This document shows positions 12,121 to 26,120 of a stretch of 64,000 nucleotides of DNA, one piece after another. This DNA comes from Tetmemena sp. SeJ-2015. Taxonomy: Eukaryota > Ciliophora > Spirotrichea > Sporadotrichida > Oxytrichidae. The DNA lies in contig JAJKFJ010020950.1 of the NCBI GenBank assembly GCA_027382625.1, forward strand, positions 124,001 through 188,000, read 5' to 3'. The position numbers and the translations under genes are program-made. The notes under the pieces were generated by a model. The model saw only the letters and a list, made by a program, of their open reading frames with translations. It searched no databases and had not been told where the DNA came from. How positions within the stretch are numbered: position 1 is the stretch's first letter; every line of letters begins with the position of its first letter.

Positions 12121-15100
12121 TCAAAGTTTGCTATTCTTCTTAGTTTGGTATGAGAACATTGAGATCTTAGATATGTCAGGGAGGTGAAGATCATGAGTAC
12201 TTTACAGCTACCTCTACATTTTCTTTAACTCTTTGATCTGAGTGTTCTCTCTAGCTGTGTGGAAGCTACCAAACGATTGTCTCTCCAAGTATTTCTAAGA
12301 CAAGATAGGATTGAGATAGTCGGCATCATTCTTCACCATCAATCCGTACTTCCTCTCCGTTCTTTCAAACTCACTCATCTCCTCCAATCTTAATTAAATT
12401 TAGACAACTCGAATGTGATAAAACAAGCTAAAATTATGCAGTTTTAATTCTAGAAAAATTGTATTCTCAATCTCTTTTTCTCCTGGAGGTTGAGTTTGAA
12501 TTTTCTGAGAACATTAGAAGAGCTGAAAGTGTTGTCAGCATCTATTAGCAAGGACTTGCGAGTGTCATCTCCATTGACTATTTTATCATCTGTGATAGGT
12601 GGGGCAGAACTTTTTCTATGATCCATGGATCTCTTGTCTCCTAGTGAGTTCAATAATTAATCTAGAAAGAATAGTAATATAGGAGGATTATATCAATCCA
12701 ACTCGTTTGTTTTTCTTTTTGACTTCCAGGAACATATGATAGATGTCATCACAGAGAGCATTTAAGCTAAACTTTTCATCTTTACCAGCCCCATCCCCCT
12801 TATCCATATTGATATAGTAATGCCCGAAGTCCTACACCCCATTCGTAAAACTCATTTCAACTTAATAATTTTTAAAGTCTTAATGTTTATAAGGATTGCT
12901 GTTCTCGCCTGAGAGAGCAGGAACATCTCTTATCAAGCCCTTTTGCGCCTCGTACTTTCTCGTTTTATCATAGACATTCCTGATCAAGTCCTCATTCTTA
13001 TGAAATACTTCAAGTCTATCAAATGTTGCATAGTCTCTTCTGTCTGAGTCTTGCACATCCTTCGCTGACTCCACAAACTGTGTTTGCTGTCCGAACTTCA
13101 TTCTCTAATGTAATTTTAAGTCAAAAAAAGGAAAAAGGGCATACGTATTCTTTGAGCCTTCCCTAGAAGAACTAAAAGTCCTAGTCTTGGTCAAAAATCT
13201 TGGACAGGACCTCTTCACATCGAACAGCTGCACTTCGCGAGTCATGGTTTGAGTTTTGTCCAGTCACTTAATCGTCTGTATATATAGGCTCTTCAATACC
13301 CTACTCGCTCATTTGTTGCATGGCATGGTTCATAAGTATGTGAAGACGATCTATTGAAGTCATCTTCTGGGGGTTCTATCTGAAATAGTCCTTACTTATC
13401 CCTCCCTTGGTTTTCGTCTTTACTATAGATAGATGAGTTAGCAAGAATTATCATTATAAATACATAAGTTGACAAAGTCTTGAGCTCCTATGTCAGAATT
13501 GGGAAGCAGTCTATTCTTCAAGTCATTGTAAAAAGAAAAGTGATATTAACTTAAATTAATGCATGATCATTGAAAGTCTTCTTGTTGAGCTTAACCCCAG
13601 CATTTTACTTCTCCATAGTGATAGAAAATATATGACATAAATTATTATATAAAGAGTGCGCATGTAATGCTAAATCTTCTTGAGAATTTCAGCAATGTTA
13701 TCTCTTTTCGCATTGAACGTGATTCCCATCTCTTTGAGCTTAGCAAAGTCTAATTACTCAAGTGTTGCTGCAAGTTTGATCTACTCTATCCTGTTATTTG
13801 GTGAGAGGTCAAACAATTGATCTGAGATCGATTGGAATAGCTGATCTTTCAAATTTGGCACGTCGCTTTCTGTCAGTTCAATGCGAACCTAGACTTTAGG
13901 TGATTCCTCACTCAGCTTCTCATCAATTACTTCCTCACCTGCTTTGGTGTTCTTATCTATTAAACAATCAAAGGAAGTGTATTTACTTACTTAAGAGATC
14001 AATCTTTAAAAGTTCCTCCTGCTTATTTTGAGAAATTCGCTTTTGTGTAATTCGCTTGATAGTCATTCTTTTCGAGGGGGACTTTGAGTCAGCAGCTCCA
14101 GTTGCAGTCCCATCCTCTATTTTGGTGTCTGATCTACCTAAAGATGACTCAAATTCAATAATGAAGGTATCATAGTTTCAATTAAAGCAGAAAGGGCATT
14201 CTTCCTCTTAGAGGTATCACCCCCACCTTCTGCTTCTTTGCTGTTTATTATGGTGACTTTCTATTTAGTTGCTCCTCCTCCCTTCTAGTTCTAGTTCAAG
14301 TTAATTTTTAGAATAGGCTGCTGGCTTGTGGGTGCGTCGCCTTACTCAGTTCTGATATCTTAGTTATTGCTTGAGGAATCACCATAGCCAGGCTTCAAGC
14401 TGCTCAAGATAGTCTGCTAATTTTGTTAAGCACCTCCTCTCTCGGATCTTTACGCTTAAGATTAAACCTTAACAACAGCAATAAAGTAGAGTAAAAATTG
14501 GAATTTTAATCCTTCTTCTTGAGTGAGCGGGAAAGTCGATCCTTTAGAGAAAGTGAACCGAGCTCGGCTCCAGGTATTTTGCTCGCTCTTGGCCTCAATG
14601 ACTTAAAGGTATTACGCGGAGAGTGTTCTCTAGAAGAAGATACCCCCTTGAGATGAAAACTGCTGTTGGAAGCATTTATTAGCAAACAAAAAATATATAC
14701 AAACTATATACATACACTATATTTAGTGTTTTTATTTCGCATTTGAGGTACGCTCATCATCAGTGGCGAGCTTTCTTGCGAGCATCATTCCAGAGAAGAA
14801 ATATTATAATCTTAGTAGTTCTTCATATGTAACTTAATTTTTTTTTAAATCACCCCCTTGTGTTTTAGATGACTACTTTTCATCTCTATCCGCGCTAGAT
14901 CCGATTGATTCAAATGTCTGAAGGAATCTCTGAGACTCCTAGCTGTTTTAAATAGTCATGCGCTCCTTTTCATCTTCCTCTATTTTATCGTGGACTCCCC
15001 TTACTTTATCCTCAGCTCTGCCTGTTGATCCCATAGCGTTCAGCATTGAGCCTTGCCTATCCTTAAATATGAAGGCCTAGTTGAAGCCTGCACTGCTCGC

Positions 15101-16090
15101 ACCATCCATCATGCTTTCATGCTCTTGCTCATTACATTAGGAAATATTTTTAATTAAAGTTGACTATCATAGATGATCTAACTTGGTTGGTCAATCTTGC
15201 TCATAGGATCCGCTGGAGCGAGTTTGCCATCAGCTTGCCTTTACTTTTGAACCTCTTTTTGAAGTATGTGCTTGGTTGAGAACGAATTCGTCCTCTTCAT
15301 CTTTTCATCTTGAGACTTCACAATCTTAGTTCTCTGATTCACAGCAAAGAATTAATTTTGTTTAATGCACAACTTAAATTTGATTCTCTCTTTAAGCAGT
15401 CTTTTATCTCCTTGCTTGCTTTTACGAAACGATTTCATCTCCTTCCTTTTAGGATTTGTCTTCTGAATCTAGGTCAAAAAGTATTATAAACTTTATAAAG
15501 AATTTTAAGATAGTCTTGATTTGCAGTAGGCTCTTTCAAATCCTCTCCTCCTTTATTTTACTTCCTTGTCTCTCTAGCTCTGCGAGGGTTGTCTCTCCTG
15601 TCCCTGCTTTTGTCAGACCTTGAAGGTGTTGCGGCCTCTCTACTCTGAATTGCAGATGATCTTGCTTCTACTAAGAAAAGCAAAACAATATTCTTATAGT
15701 AAGCAGCAATTTGAAAGTAGAAATAAAATTTATCAGATGCATTCAAAGTTGAGAAGAAGTATTCAGAAGTGAGAGAGAGAGTATTATAAAACTAATGCGA
15801 TCGAAGTGCTCAATTCTATTTAGATCTAGCTCTGCTCATTAATCTGCTCAAAAAGGAAAAAAGGACATTAGAGAAAGTGGAGAGAGGTGACTATTATTTG
15901 AAATTTAAATAAAATATAACAAATAATAAAATTCATAAAATAATGAGAAGAAATTACTCTCAATATCATGCAAATCAATTCCTCTATTATAATGAATGAG
16001 AAATTCTTTTCTGTGATAATTAATCGTAGGTGGGGAATAAAACAGCCTGCAGTAAACATTCAATCCAGTCAGAGCACCACCCTTAAACAA
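12121..16090 (-). CDS. unrecognised basic/coiled-coil protein, many small exons or MDSs
   Basis: Reverse-strand coding, Gln for TAA/TAG. Blocks in protein order: possible start at 16090; an arginine-rich block with SRDRRDNPRRARETRK near 15560; a basic block near 14900-15500; the block QTILSSLKPGYGDSS with a Q/N-rich tail near 14100-14420; DKNTKAGEEVIDEKL and VRIELTESDVPNLKDQLF near 13680-13960; MTSIDRLHILMNHAMQQMSE near 13290-13360; MKFGQQTQFVESAKDVQDSD at 13101; and a C-terminus near EFERTERKYGLMVKNDADYL, ending in TGA at 12121-12123. AT-rich breaks between the blocks look like IESs or introns; I did not resolve each pointer. It lies tail to tail with CAP-H, about 180 bp from that gene's stop. 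I do not recognise the family. Confidence 0.6.
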
Positions 16091-16189
16091 TCTTCACTCG
16101 CAATAACTGTCTGATAAAATAGACATGCAAAGTCTCAAAGCAACATTCTAATCACAACAGCAATTATATTATATATAGTAGTTTAGCAA

Positions 16190-19100
16190 ATGGAAGGGTC
16201 GTTCGCAAGCAAGAAAAATTAAGGCACACAGAAATTCAAAGTGGTAAATAAGCTGCCAAACAGCGGCAACTTGCAAATGTATGCCACCACCGCTTAGTCT
16301 GCTGCATAAGACAGAAACAAAAATCACAATGAATACTAACCAGCCTCTCTCAACAATTTAAGAAAACCGCAATCTTATTTCAAATTCATTTAAAACACTT
16401 TTAAAAACTCTAAATTTAAAGTTTATTGAATCTCTTGGTTAGTTATCGAATGAGAACAGTCTCAAGCCTCTTTCCTAACCAGAGAGGTACCTCCCATCTT
16501 AGAATCCATTTTCATTAAAATCATTCCTCTATCTTTTCCTTTATAATATGGTTGAATTACAACTAGGGGAAGCAACAACAGTCGGAGACTTTTGAGAGCA
16601 ATTAATTGAATAATAATTACTCCAATGAGAGATATAATCATCACAATCACAACCACCACCAGTTCTCGAATTAAAACTTGCAGATTTCACACCAAAACTA
16701 AAGTGCGCTTCTTAGAGCTAACATTTAAATGCCCTTGAGCACCTAACTAACACCAAAACAACAACTAACGCAAGCACAGCTCACCACATAAGAGACTATT
16801 ACGCAAATCTCAAGTAGAAAAGCCAGACTCATCATAATAATCAATAAAGTATACAGTAGTAGTATGAAATATCTCAGTCAAATAGCCAAGATTAAATGAA
16901 CAGCATGGTCACTCACCAACAGCTCTACGAAACTGCGCCTACTCAACCCAGTCTCAATAATTCGCCTTACAAAATCAGGAGGAAGCTTAACAGGAACTCC
17001 TCCCAAGGCGAAATTGGAAGCCCTGTGCAGGTGTTAAGTGATCTCCAGGTCATGAATAACAAGATTCAGAATATCTTTGAGGACAAGAAGCCTGTGATTC
17101 ATTGATTATGAAGAATATTTGTCTATCTACTCTTTGAATGAGATAATATATTCACTTGAGGGGATCTCACTCAACTCAGAGCCTTAGTAAATAACTGAGT
17201 AATTAACACCTAAGATAGATACCACTTGCACCTCAACCTACATAAGTGGTACAACCTTTTCACCTCAGCAACAGTAAAACCGATTCAGAATAAAACTTAG
17301 GCAGCCATCATCCTCATCATAGATACTTGGATAGCCAAGCCGTTATTGAGGCTTCTCTGGACTAATTCTCAGAAAATCACAGACTCAACCTTATATTTTT
17401 AGATGTGTAATATATTTATCTCTTTTTTAAACGGATCGCTAGAAAATTTAAGACTTAACCTTGGCTAATCATTTACTCAGAGTATATCAAGGGATTTTCC
17501 CAACTTTGAGGATTAAAATTTTTTGAATTCTTTGCTCTTAATGATGATTCACATTATATTGAGTAATAATCGAAAAATGGCGGCAAACTAAAGGTAATGA
17601 TGAAAGCTATGCCCTAACTCCCAAAGAAAGTTGCAGCTGCCCAGCATAATCCCATAGTTGAGCAAGCAGTAGCCTTGTAGCAGGAGAGGAAAATATCTCA
17701 GAGTAAAAGGCGCAATAGAGTTTGCTCAAAATTAAATCAATTTTTGTCTTACTCTATTTCTTCTATATTTGCACTAGTTAATAGTCAATTATCGAGGAAA
17801 CTGAGGAGGAAATGAGGGAGACTTTTAACATTTAAAAGGACGAGCGTATTCCAGCAGCTACATAAAGTAAAGCTGAATAAGTAGTCCCCTAAATGTAGTA
17901 ATCATTGCAAAATTTCAATTAAAGCCTTGAGAGCAAAGCTGAGGAAATGGGATAGACTCCATGCTTCAAAAACAACTTGGAGCTGTAAGAGTCTTTCAAA
18001 AAAAGCTCAAAGTTTAAGTCTGGATCAAAAGAGTCGTCGTCTTTGCATCAGCGTCCAAGTCAATTTACTCTCGCTGTTGAGGCTCATAAAGAGTCTAGAG
18101 GTGGAGTCTCAATTCAAGATGACTCAGAGAAGTAAAGCTCTGCTCAGTAAAATAATAGGGTGCTAAGCACAGCATGTTCAACTAATTAAGATTCATCTGT
18201 AGCCAAAGATTCAGCAAAGGTCTAGAAATTTAGGATTCCAAAGGTGTTAAGCAAGAAGATTTTTGAGAGACCCGATTCTTGCAATGCCGTGTTTTCTCAA
18301 CCCATGAGTGCAGCCACTAATTACTATTCTAACAACTAAAATGAACGACTTCAAACTAGGGGTGGCTCAAGAATGTAAAGTCTCCAAGGCTCAAATTTTT
18401 TACCTATGGATATTTCTTATAATTCTTCAGATTATCCAAATGAGAAGATGAACACTAGAGCAGGTTTGAACTCAGTCCAATCTGACTTCAAGATAAATTT
18501 CGAAGTGGAGACTCAGGATGTGCTAAATAGAGTTTAAACTATGGACTTAGAAGATTCAAATGATGGCAGCAAAGATCTTTAATATCAGACTCTGAAGGAC
18601 TTCTTCTAGTAAAAAGACAAGAAGCAGAGCATTATCATCAAGCCCTAAAATGTTCAAAAATTCACTTCTAAGGGGAATGATAGTGCTTAAACTCTCCCTT
18701 CTAAAATCAAGACTAGAAATTTGAGAAGAGGTGTGGTTACTTAAAACGAGAGTTGTGAAAGTCTGCTTCCTCTACCATAGTCTGCTAGTAAACTTGCTCT
18801 AAAGAATAACTCCTCTGCTAAGAAATCTCCAATTAGGTAGATAGGAAACTATGACTCATTTACAGCCTCTTAAGAACAGCTCCTATTCGATCAAAGGGCA
18901 AAGAGAAAGAGAAATAGGTCTCAAAATCAGAGCTATGAAAAGCAGGAACTGAATTTTTAGTAGTAGACAGGAAAGTTTAATCAAAGCTCAACGAAAAAGA
19001 GATACAACTCGCAATTTTCGTCTACTTTCGAGCCTAAAGAGATAGACTTCAATAAGACTCATAAATTTGTAATAGCGAAAGTGAAGCCAGATGCCCCAGA

Positions 19101-20312
19101 GAGGGAGCAAACTCTCAAGTTACCTGACATTATGAGCCCTAAGAATGAAGTTGTACTTTCTCTGAAGACGAATAAAAGGCAGTTAGGTTCGGGATTATCA
19201 GGTAGTAGCTCAGGCATATTCAAGTAAAATGCAAAACAGCAGCCTTTGCTACTGAGGCAGAGCTATGAATCTAATGGACTAAACTCAGTTGAAAAGCAAT
19301 TCAGAAATTCAAAAGGAGGAAGAGAGTTGTCAATAGTTTCTCAATCTTCGAATCAGGGTGGCTCTAAGATGATGAGCTACTCACAGTCATAATCAGTCCT
19401 TGATTGCTTTAATCCTTCTGCAACTTCTAAGCATCACTAATTTCAATAAGTATATTTTAAGGCTTTTATCAGGCATCCTTCATTCTTAAATTCTATTGAG
19501 AACAAGAAGAAAATCATTGCTGAGCCAGGCAGACTTACCAGGCTAATAATTTCATTTATTGATTAAAGTTTAAGCTTGAAGAAACTCTTGACATAAATAA
19601 TGAGATCAGCAAGCCTCCTAAAATTCCCAGCTCCCGTACTTCCAATAACCAAAAGTCTTAAAGGCTAGCCTAACTAGGGAGTGAAAGCTCTGCAGGTCAG
19701 GGTTCAGCAGCCTCAATTATGATGAACAATGCAATAACTAAGAGAACTTCTTTTGCAAGTGTTAATCTCTAGGCTACTATATCCTCCTCTTCATCTGCCC
19801 TGGTCCATCCAAACTCTTAAGGAGGCACAACTACTCGCAACTTAAATGGCGAGCCTTTCTTGCAAAAGCTGAGTGAGAAAGCTATACCCTCTAGTGCCTC
19901 GAATGCGAAACTGGAGACCATGAGCAAGAAAAATGAAGACCCCCTGCATCACATAACATTTGGAATGTTTAAAGGACTAGATGCCCAAAAATGCCAAGAA
20001 ATCAGCCTATAGATGTAGTAATAAAGAAGCAGCAACAACAACAATAGTAACACCAATAATCACAGCATAAGTCAATTAACAATACACACCAACTCCTCAA
20101 TTTTTTATCGCAAACTATTGATTAAGGTTTTTTAAAGCTCATAGTCTAATAGAAGCGACAAGATAAAGCTGGCAATAAAGCAGAGCTAAGTAACTCTTGG
20201 AGGAGAGAATGACAATAAATAGAGACTGAACGTCGTTCAAAGTAGCAGCAGTTCAGTCAGCTAAAAGACTTTTAAGCTTCCAGTAAAGGCCAAGCCCGTT
20301 TAATAGTAATGA
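16190..20312 (+). CDS. long Q/N/S-rich protein
   Basis: ATG at 16190 opens MEGSFASKKNQGTQKFKVVN. The N-terminal third is Q/N/H-rich, with runs such as HHNHNHHQ. About 17924-19450 is a single open frame of roughly 500 codons with scattered TAA/TAG Gln codons and many Ser, Gln and Lys residues. After an AT-rich break near 19450-19580 the frame resumes with ISKPPKIPSSRTSNNQKSQR and ends at VKAKPVQQQ followed by TGA at 20310-20312. Interruptions near 16380-16550, 17100-17170, 17390-17580 and 17720-17790 are AT-rich and presumably IESs or introns. No domain was recognised. The composition suggests a disordered protein, and the gene begins only about 100 bp from the probable start of the reverse-strand gene upstream. 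Confidence 0.6.
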
Positions 20313-20453
20313 ATCAGATTATAAGAAATACAAATAAAGAAAGTAGTACAAAACTTAATTAAGTTCAAAGTTAACAACAAAACAACAACAATTATGATCA
20401 TGAATTGATGTGACTCTATTTATTAAGCTTATTTTAAAGCCTTTATTTAAAAA

Positions 20454-22691
20454 TGATTGGTACTTTTAAAGAAAAGGATAAAGTTGGGATCGTAATAATT
20501 AATAAAAATTATTTGATCTATCTTGAATCCCGAATCAACACGCTTGGTAGTTATGTTGAATAGTTCTCACATGGAAGATGAGTTTGCTTTATTCTTTGAA
20601 GCGGAGCATTTTTCCGATTTTTATGATCAATAGAGTTTTGCAACTGCATACTCTTTAGAAACACTTGAAATATATGATTAACATGTTTTTTATTCTAATT
20701 TAAAAGTAAAAATAGAAGCTGACTAAATGCAACTGAGTAAGAGAGCGAGAGATTAGATGGCCAGCTCTTACCGTCACCTGAGATAGAGTATTAAATAATC
20801 TAGAACAAATGACGACTCTTCCTATTAATTGGGTCATTAAATTTCCTAAAATTCACAACAACACCCCCCTCTTGAAACACTACAAGCAGAGGAATAAGTC
20901 TATGAAAACGACAGTGAAAAATTAAAAGTTGACAAACTAAAACCCAGATCAGAGAAGATCAAGAGGGTCTATGGAAATAAATTAAGAGTGGCTGAATTAT
21001 AAGCAAAAGCAAATGAGCCTCAAATAAAAAGGCAGGGAAGAGTTCCAAAAGGAGGAGTGCATAACTTAAAGCACTTTAAGGAGAGATTAATTACTAAGTT
21101 TAATTAATAGAGCCTCACCATCAATTAAAGCAGAAATGCAGGCTAGGATTTTCAAGATGGAGAAAGCGGAAATAATATGAGATAAGAAAGCACGAATAGA
21201 AGAAGTAAGAACAGCTTGGCTTAAGAATCAGCTCTGAAAATGAAAGAAAGAGTCTTAGGAAAAGCCGATTTTTAACCAAGCAAACAAGTTACAGACTACT
21301 CAGATTTCTAAATTAGGCTTGACTGTTTTAAAAATGCCTGTCCAATAATTGATGCAAGCAAATCTCGATAAAGCATAGTGGAAAGCTTATATTAAGACTC
21401 TTCGTTTAGATCTGATTATAATGAAACTAGAAGCAGCTCTGTCATCAAGGAATCAATTGCTCTAAACAAGAATTTCCAGAAGAGACATGCTAATCCCTAC
21501 AGCTTAAAAAAGGTTCTAACTTTGTTAACAGATTCCAAGAATGAGGAAAATATTTTTGACTCAATATGTATAAATTTTTTTAGACTTTGAATCAATTTTT
21601 TTATTAAGAAAATTCATAGGACGATATTTCTTAAGAAAAAGAAGAATTCTGTAAAAGCCTTAGTAGGAAGGGAATAGTATTTGAAACTGAAAGGAGCAGA
21701 TCAAGGCCTTTAGAAAGTATAATCGTCAAATAGAACACATTTTCAAGCTTGAATCGAAAAAATCCTTCTCTAATAAATCTTAAGCGAGAGATTCAATTAT
21801 AGGCTGAAGAAATTTATTAGAGTAGGTTGAAGAAGAAGGTGGGGGCGGCTGTGAATAATGAATCGAAATTGAGCTATGAGGATCAATAATCTTCAAAAGG
21901 AATGGATTCATAAAATCGTAATTAGAGTTCAAATACAACTACAGTCGCAGCAGGAGAATTAAAGGCTATTGAAAATGTAACTGAAGAGATTAAGCAGAAT
22001 TTATCAAGTTCGGGATCAGCTAACTAAAAATAGTTGATCCTCCCAAAAATAATCTAATCATTGTGTTTCATGTTTAATTTTTTCTTTTCTAAATTGGTAG
22101 AGGTAGGAATTTTTCTCAAAATTTAGCTTAGTGTAGTAACACAAAAACTTCAATAAAAGTTGATATGTCTACTTCTTTGAGTGTTTTATCTTAAGAATAG
22201 CAAGGTCTCTATTTCACAATTGACAAAGGCACGAGAAACAATAGAGACATAGCTCATACTCTAACTTAGCATTAGATTAACTCCTCTGCAAATTCAAGGC
22301 CCTTAAGAATGAATGTAATTATATATTTTTGTAGTGAATGAAATAATTGCTTTTTTGTTGAGTTCATATATTTGAGTTTAATATAGGTTGTAATTTTCAA
22401 ATGAAGAGCAATCTTGATTTCTATTTAGAGGACTTAATTTCACAGAATAAGAATAGATTCGACAAACTGTGCTCCTCACGAAATGCTTTCTCTAGAATAA
22501 GTATAGCTCAAAATCCCTTATAGCAAATTAATAAACTGTAAACTCTTGAGAAAAGTGAAAGCAAGGATTAAAATCAAAAATAGGAGGAGGAGGTCACTGT
22601 TATAAACAAGAGTGATGAACAAAGAGAGTAGGTTAAGAATGTGAGAGAGCAAAGTATATTGCCTACAATAATTGTAGAGCAGTTTAAGTGA
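20454..22691 (+). CDS. unrecognised Ser/Lys/Gln-rich protein
   Basis: Starts at MIGTFKEKDKVGIVIINKNY (20454). The main block is an open frame of about 280 codons between about 20760 and 21590, including the basic stretch PRSEKIKRVYGNKLRVAELQ, and a last block ends at REQSILPTIIVEQFK with TGA at 22689-22691. AT-rich breaks near 20540, 21590, 22060-22200 and 22320-22390 separate the blocks. No family was recognised. It follows the preceding gene by about 140 bp in the same direction. The following 340 bp (22692-23035) is AT-rich and shows nothing I can call. Confidence 0.5.
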
Positions 22692-23035
22692 GAAAATCAT
22701 TCACGCAGATAAAGATTAAAAAATTCCATTAAACTATAGTTTGTGAAATGCCTTATAAATCCTGAGCAAAGGCATTGATTTTATATTTACAAATTAATCC
22801 AAAAGCATCTATGTATTTAAATAATCTTCAAAGTTGAAGATAGAAATGTTAAGAAATATTTTAATATTGGAATTAAATGCTCTAATATAATTAATTTAAA
22901 ACAGACTTAACTTTCAGAATATCAACTTATACCTTAAATTAAATAATTTAAAGCAGATTAATATCTGAGAATCAAGTTTTATTTATATTTTATCAACAAA
23001 TTTGAATTTATTTTCTCTCTCATATTTACTAAGAA

Positions 23036-24480
23036 TCATAAAATAATTATTTTACTTTGACCTCCTTTAGTTTGAGCCTTCCCTTAAACTTTATTTTCTC
23101 CATTTTTACCTTGATAGCTGCCCGTTATTGAGCTGAGTACCTAATTCAAACTAGTTGATGAATTCTATTAGAGATTAATGTTGCTCTTTAGGATGGCTAG
23201 ATTGTTTTTCTCATTTGGCCTGGTCGGCAAATTAAAGCTTGCACGAGACGCCTGATTAGTTTGAAGTTACTGGTACTTTAAAGATTGCACTTAAGTTAGT
23301 GGAACGGGCTTCTATATACTAGCTCTAAACTATCCCTATCTCGCCCCTCCTGGTCTGTACTTATCCTCTGTGCTACTGCTGTCTCTAGATGAATTTGCCA
23401 TCTCTCTATTTTAGGTCGTGGAGGAAAAGATCATTAAGTTGCTGCTTGATCTATGATTGCGCTTGGACATCCTCTTCTTCCCACTGTTAGGATCTGCTTC
23501 GCTACTTACTTGCTGCTCTTTAATTGATATCATAGGGTTGTTATGGCTCACACCTCTCGCAAGTTGACTTGCCTTCACGTTTTGAAAAGTTAGGTCTGCA
23601 TTTTTACTCTACTGCTTGAGGAGTTGTTACTTATGAGACTGGAAATTAAGCAAGGTACCATCTGATTTCTAGTTTCGAAGCTCAGGAGTCTGCAGGGATT
23701 GAACACTTTAAATTGAAGCTGAATTTAATGTTAAAGTCTTCTGTTTCTATGTAAGTAAAAATTATTATTCAGATGACAACTAAAGACTATTTTTATTAAA
23801 GCAGCTGTTGGTTAGGAGTCTAATTCTTGATGAAGAAAGGGGTGGGATATGTTGAAGCTGATTATTGCTGAGTTTTACCATTTTGTTATAATTAAATTTT
23901 AACTTAATCGATCAACACTTATAATTAAATTGAGGTTAAGAATAGTTTGCTCCAGACTTTGCTGACTGCTGCATCTTATTTCTCAATTAAAGAGTTTAAC
24001 CATTATTTACAAATCTTGATATAGGTGCTGGGACTGAGTAAATTTGAATTCGCTTGTAGATTTTGAGTGCTTATAATATCCTATTGCTTCTGGACTGACT
24101 GTTCATGCTTTTAATACTTGCCTCCTTGTTTTTGCCACTCTTTGCATCATTTGAAAAACTTAACTTTGAGTTGTTAATATATTTTAATCAAAGGCTGTTG
24201 TTCTAATAGAGAGTCTTCTATCTTGATTGCCAGCTGCAAATAAATTGAGATTAGTGTTGTGGAAAAACCTGCCAAGCTTGTTATTTCCAGTGTTTTCCTA
24301 AGAGTGAATGACATTCACGCTCATCCCGTTTTGAAACTGCTGCATCATGCTTAGAGCAACTGTGTCAAGCTTCACACTTTGGCGCATTCGATTTTAAGCC
24401 TGGCTGTATTATGAGTAGCCCCCCAGCTTACCGTATCTATCGAGCAAAATAATCTTCAAGAGAAGGAATAATTTTGAGAT
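23036..24480 (-). CDS. unrecognised Q/S-rich protein
   Basis: Reverse-strand frame open with Gln for TAA/TAG. An N-terminal block contains LLDRYGKLGGYSQYSQAQNR and MRQSVKLDTVALSMMQQFQN (about 24120-24470). After an AT-rich interruption (about 23750-24110) a C-terminal block of some 200 codons holds KASQLARGVSHNNPMISIKE and SGKKRMSKRNHRSSSNLMIF, and ends at TGA 23036-23038. The exact start is uncertain because a TGA lies just upstream of the first block, so an initiating segment may be separate. Positions 24480-24796 upstream carry no clear gene. Confidence 0.5.
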
Positions 24481-24796
24481 GACCTCTCTTCACCACAGCA
24501 GAAAGAGCAGCAACAGGATCTGCGCCTCACAAACTCAACAATCACTAAATGCTACAAGCACTCGAATAAGGGTTTCAGATTTGTCTGAGATTGTTCCTGC
24601 GCCTACATTATCACTCTTGATTAGACAAATAAAATTTTATAAGTGAATTTATAATTCTCTCTTTAATAAATCTAGCAAATTATCATTTTTAAATAGGAAT
24701 AGAGTTCCATATTTTTGGCTGGGTAGATTGTAAGAATCGATAGAGCTGATTTGAAATTAATTTAATTTTTTATAACTTTAGTTCCTCGTAGTTTTA

Positions 24797-25956
24797 ATGA
24801 GTGAAAGCAGCACAAAGAATCTCAACGACCTAACAACAACCCAATAAAATAATCTGGACGTCACTCTCTAGTAATAAGTTATCCCTAATTAATTTAAATC
24901 ACCTTTTATGATGTGATGTGTTTTCCATTTTACTTTAACTATAATGAGTCCTCTTACTTGAATGACACAGAGATTCGTCAACATCAAACTGCTCCCTTCG
25001 GAGAGTTGGAAGTCAATGGAAGTGAGAGCGCAATTGATTTCTCCACAGCCAAAGTGGGTGGTGGTGATCCTACCTATTTATTGAAGCTATTAAAACTTTA
25101 AACTCCGCTAATAGAATTGAATTTATAGATAATTGAGAAAGAGATGAACTCAACTCCTGATATAAGACTGGACTAGCACATATTAAGAGAGCCGCCTTAG
25201 ATTCCTCCAATTCTACCAGAGCAGCAATTTTACCTGACTGCTCTCAACGGGAACGATAGTATGGCTATGGACGGAGATGCCATCGAACTTCAAATTGAAC
25301 AGCAAAGAAAGAGCCAGCAGCAAAGCTAAAAGCAATTCTCTGCCAAAGTTTCATCAATTAAATCCCTATGTACTTATTTTCAACTATTTAGAGTATTTTT
25401 CATGTAAATTTCAGATTAGATCTCATTTTTCGAACTATAGAAGGAGGAGAGAGCGAGAGTTAAAACATCCACAACTTGTATTCCTAAGAGGAAATCGACA
25501 ACTTCAGGTGCATTTTCGATATGTTCATCATTTGAGTATCATCTACTCATGTTTAAGTTGATGTTCGACAAGGACAAGAGTGGATATATAGATGTGGGTG
25601 ACCTGCAAACCATCATGCGCAGTCTAGGAAGAGACCCTCATGAGGCTATTGAACTAGTTTCAAGCATCGAACTCTCTCAAGAAAACAAACTCAGCTTCTT
25701 TGAATTCCTAAAGATCATGAGAACTTTAAACAACCCATATCTTAATTAGTTTATGCATATGTGCGTGTGTGTATGTGTATGTGAGTTAACTTTGGAGAAT
25801 AGAATGATCTCTGGGAAGGAAAACAATGACGAGCAGTCTCCGAGAGAGGCAGACCTCGAGGAGAGAACCAAATATGGAACGCTCCTCCCCAGAACTGGAG
25901 TTCATTTCTTGCCTGACTCTAAAGTCGTAGACCTACTCAAGTAAGCAGCATTCTGA
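24797..25956 (+). CDS. EF-hand (centrin/calmodulin-like) calcium-binding protein
   Basis: ATG at 24797 (MSESSTKNLNDLTTTQQNN); TGA at 25954-25956. The N-terminal half is low complexity. After the ATGTTC IES is removed, the sequence reads EEIDNFRCIFDMF and then DKDKSGYIDVGD, a 12-residue EF-hand loop with D, D, S, Y/I, D and D in the usual positions, followed by LQTIMRSLGRDP as in centrin and calmodulin. A second, degenerate hand follows (SSIELSQENKLSFFEFLKIM). The tail contains MCVCVCVC, encoded by a GT repeat, then an acidic segment. An AT-rich break near 25330-25480 probably holds an intron or another IES. Probably a calcium sensor; the cellular role is unknown. It lies about 165 bp upstream of the casein kinase gene. 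Confidence 0.7.
25527..25566 (+). other. IES, pointer ATGTTC
   Basis: 40-bp insert between ATGTTC at 25521-25526 and 25561-25566. Removal rebuilds IFDMFDKDKSGYID across the start of the calcium-binding loop, a strongly conserved stretch, so the boundary is well supported. Confidence 0.88.
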
Positions 25957-26120
25957 TTTCTAAACACTTTAATCATAGATTGATTGCATGCAAGGAGGAT
26001 TAAAAATTTTCCCTCTATCATCAAAGATTGTAATAATAAGTTTGAAATTAAAATACTTTGACTTATAATAGCGAGAAATGAAAGTAATTAATAATTTAAA
26101 AGAACAAGAAAAACAAGCGA

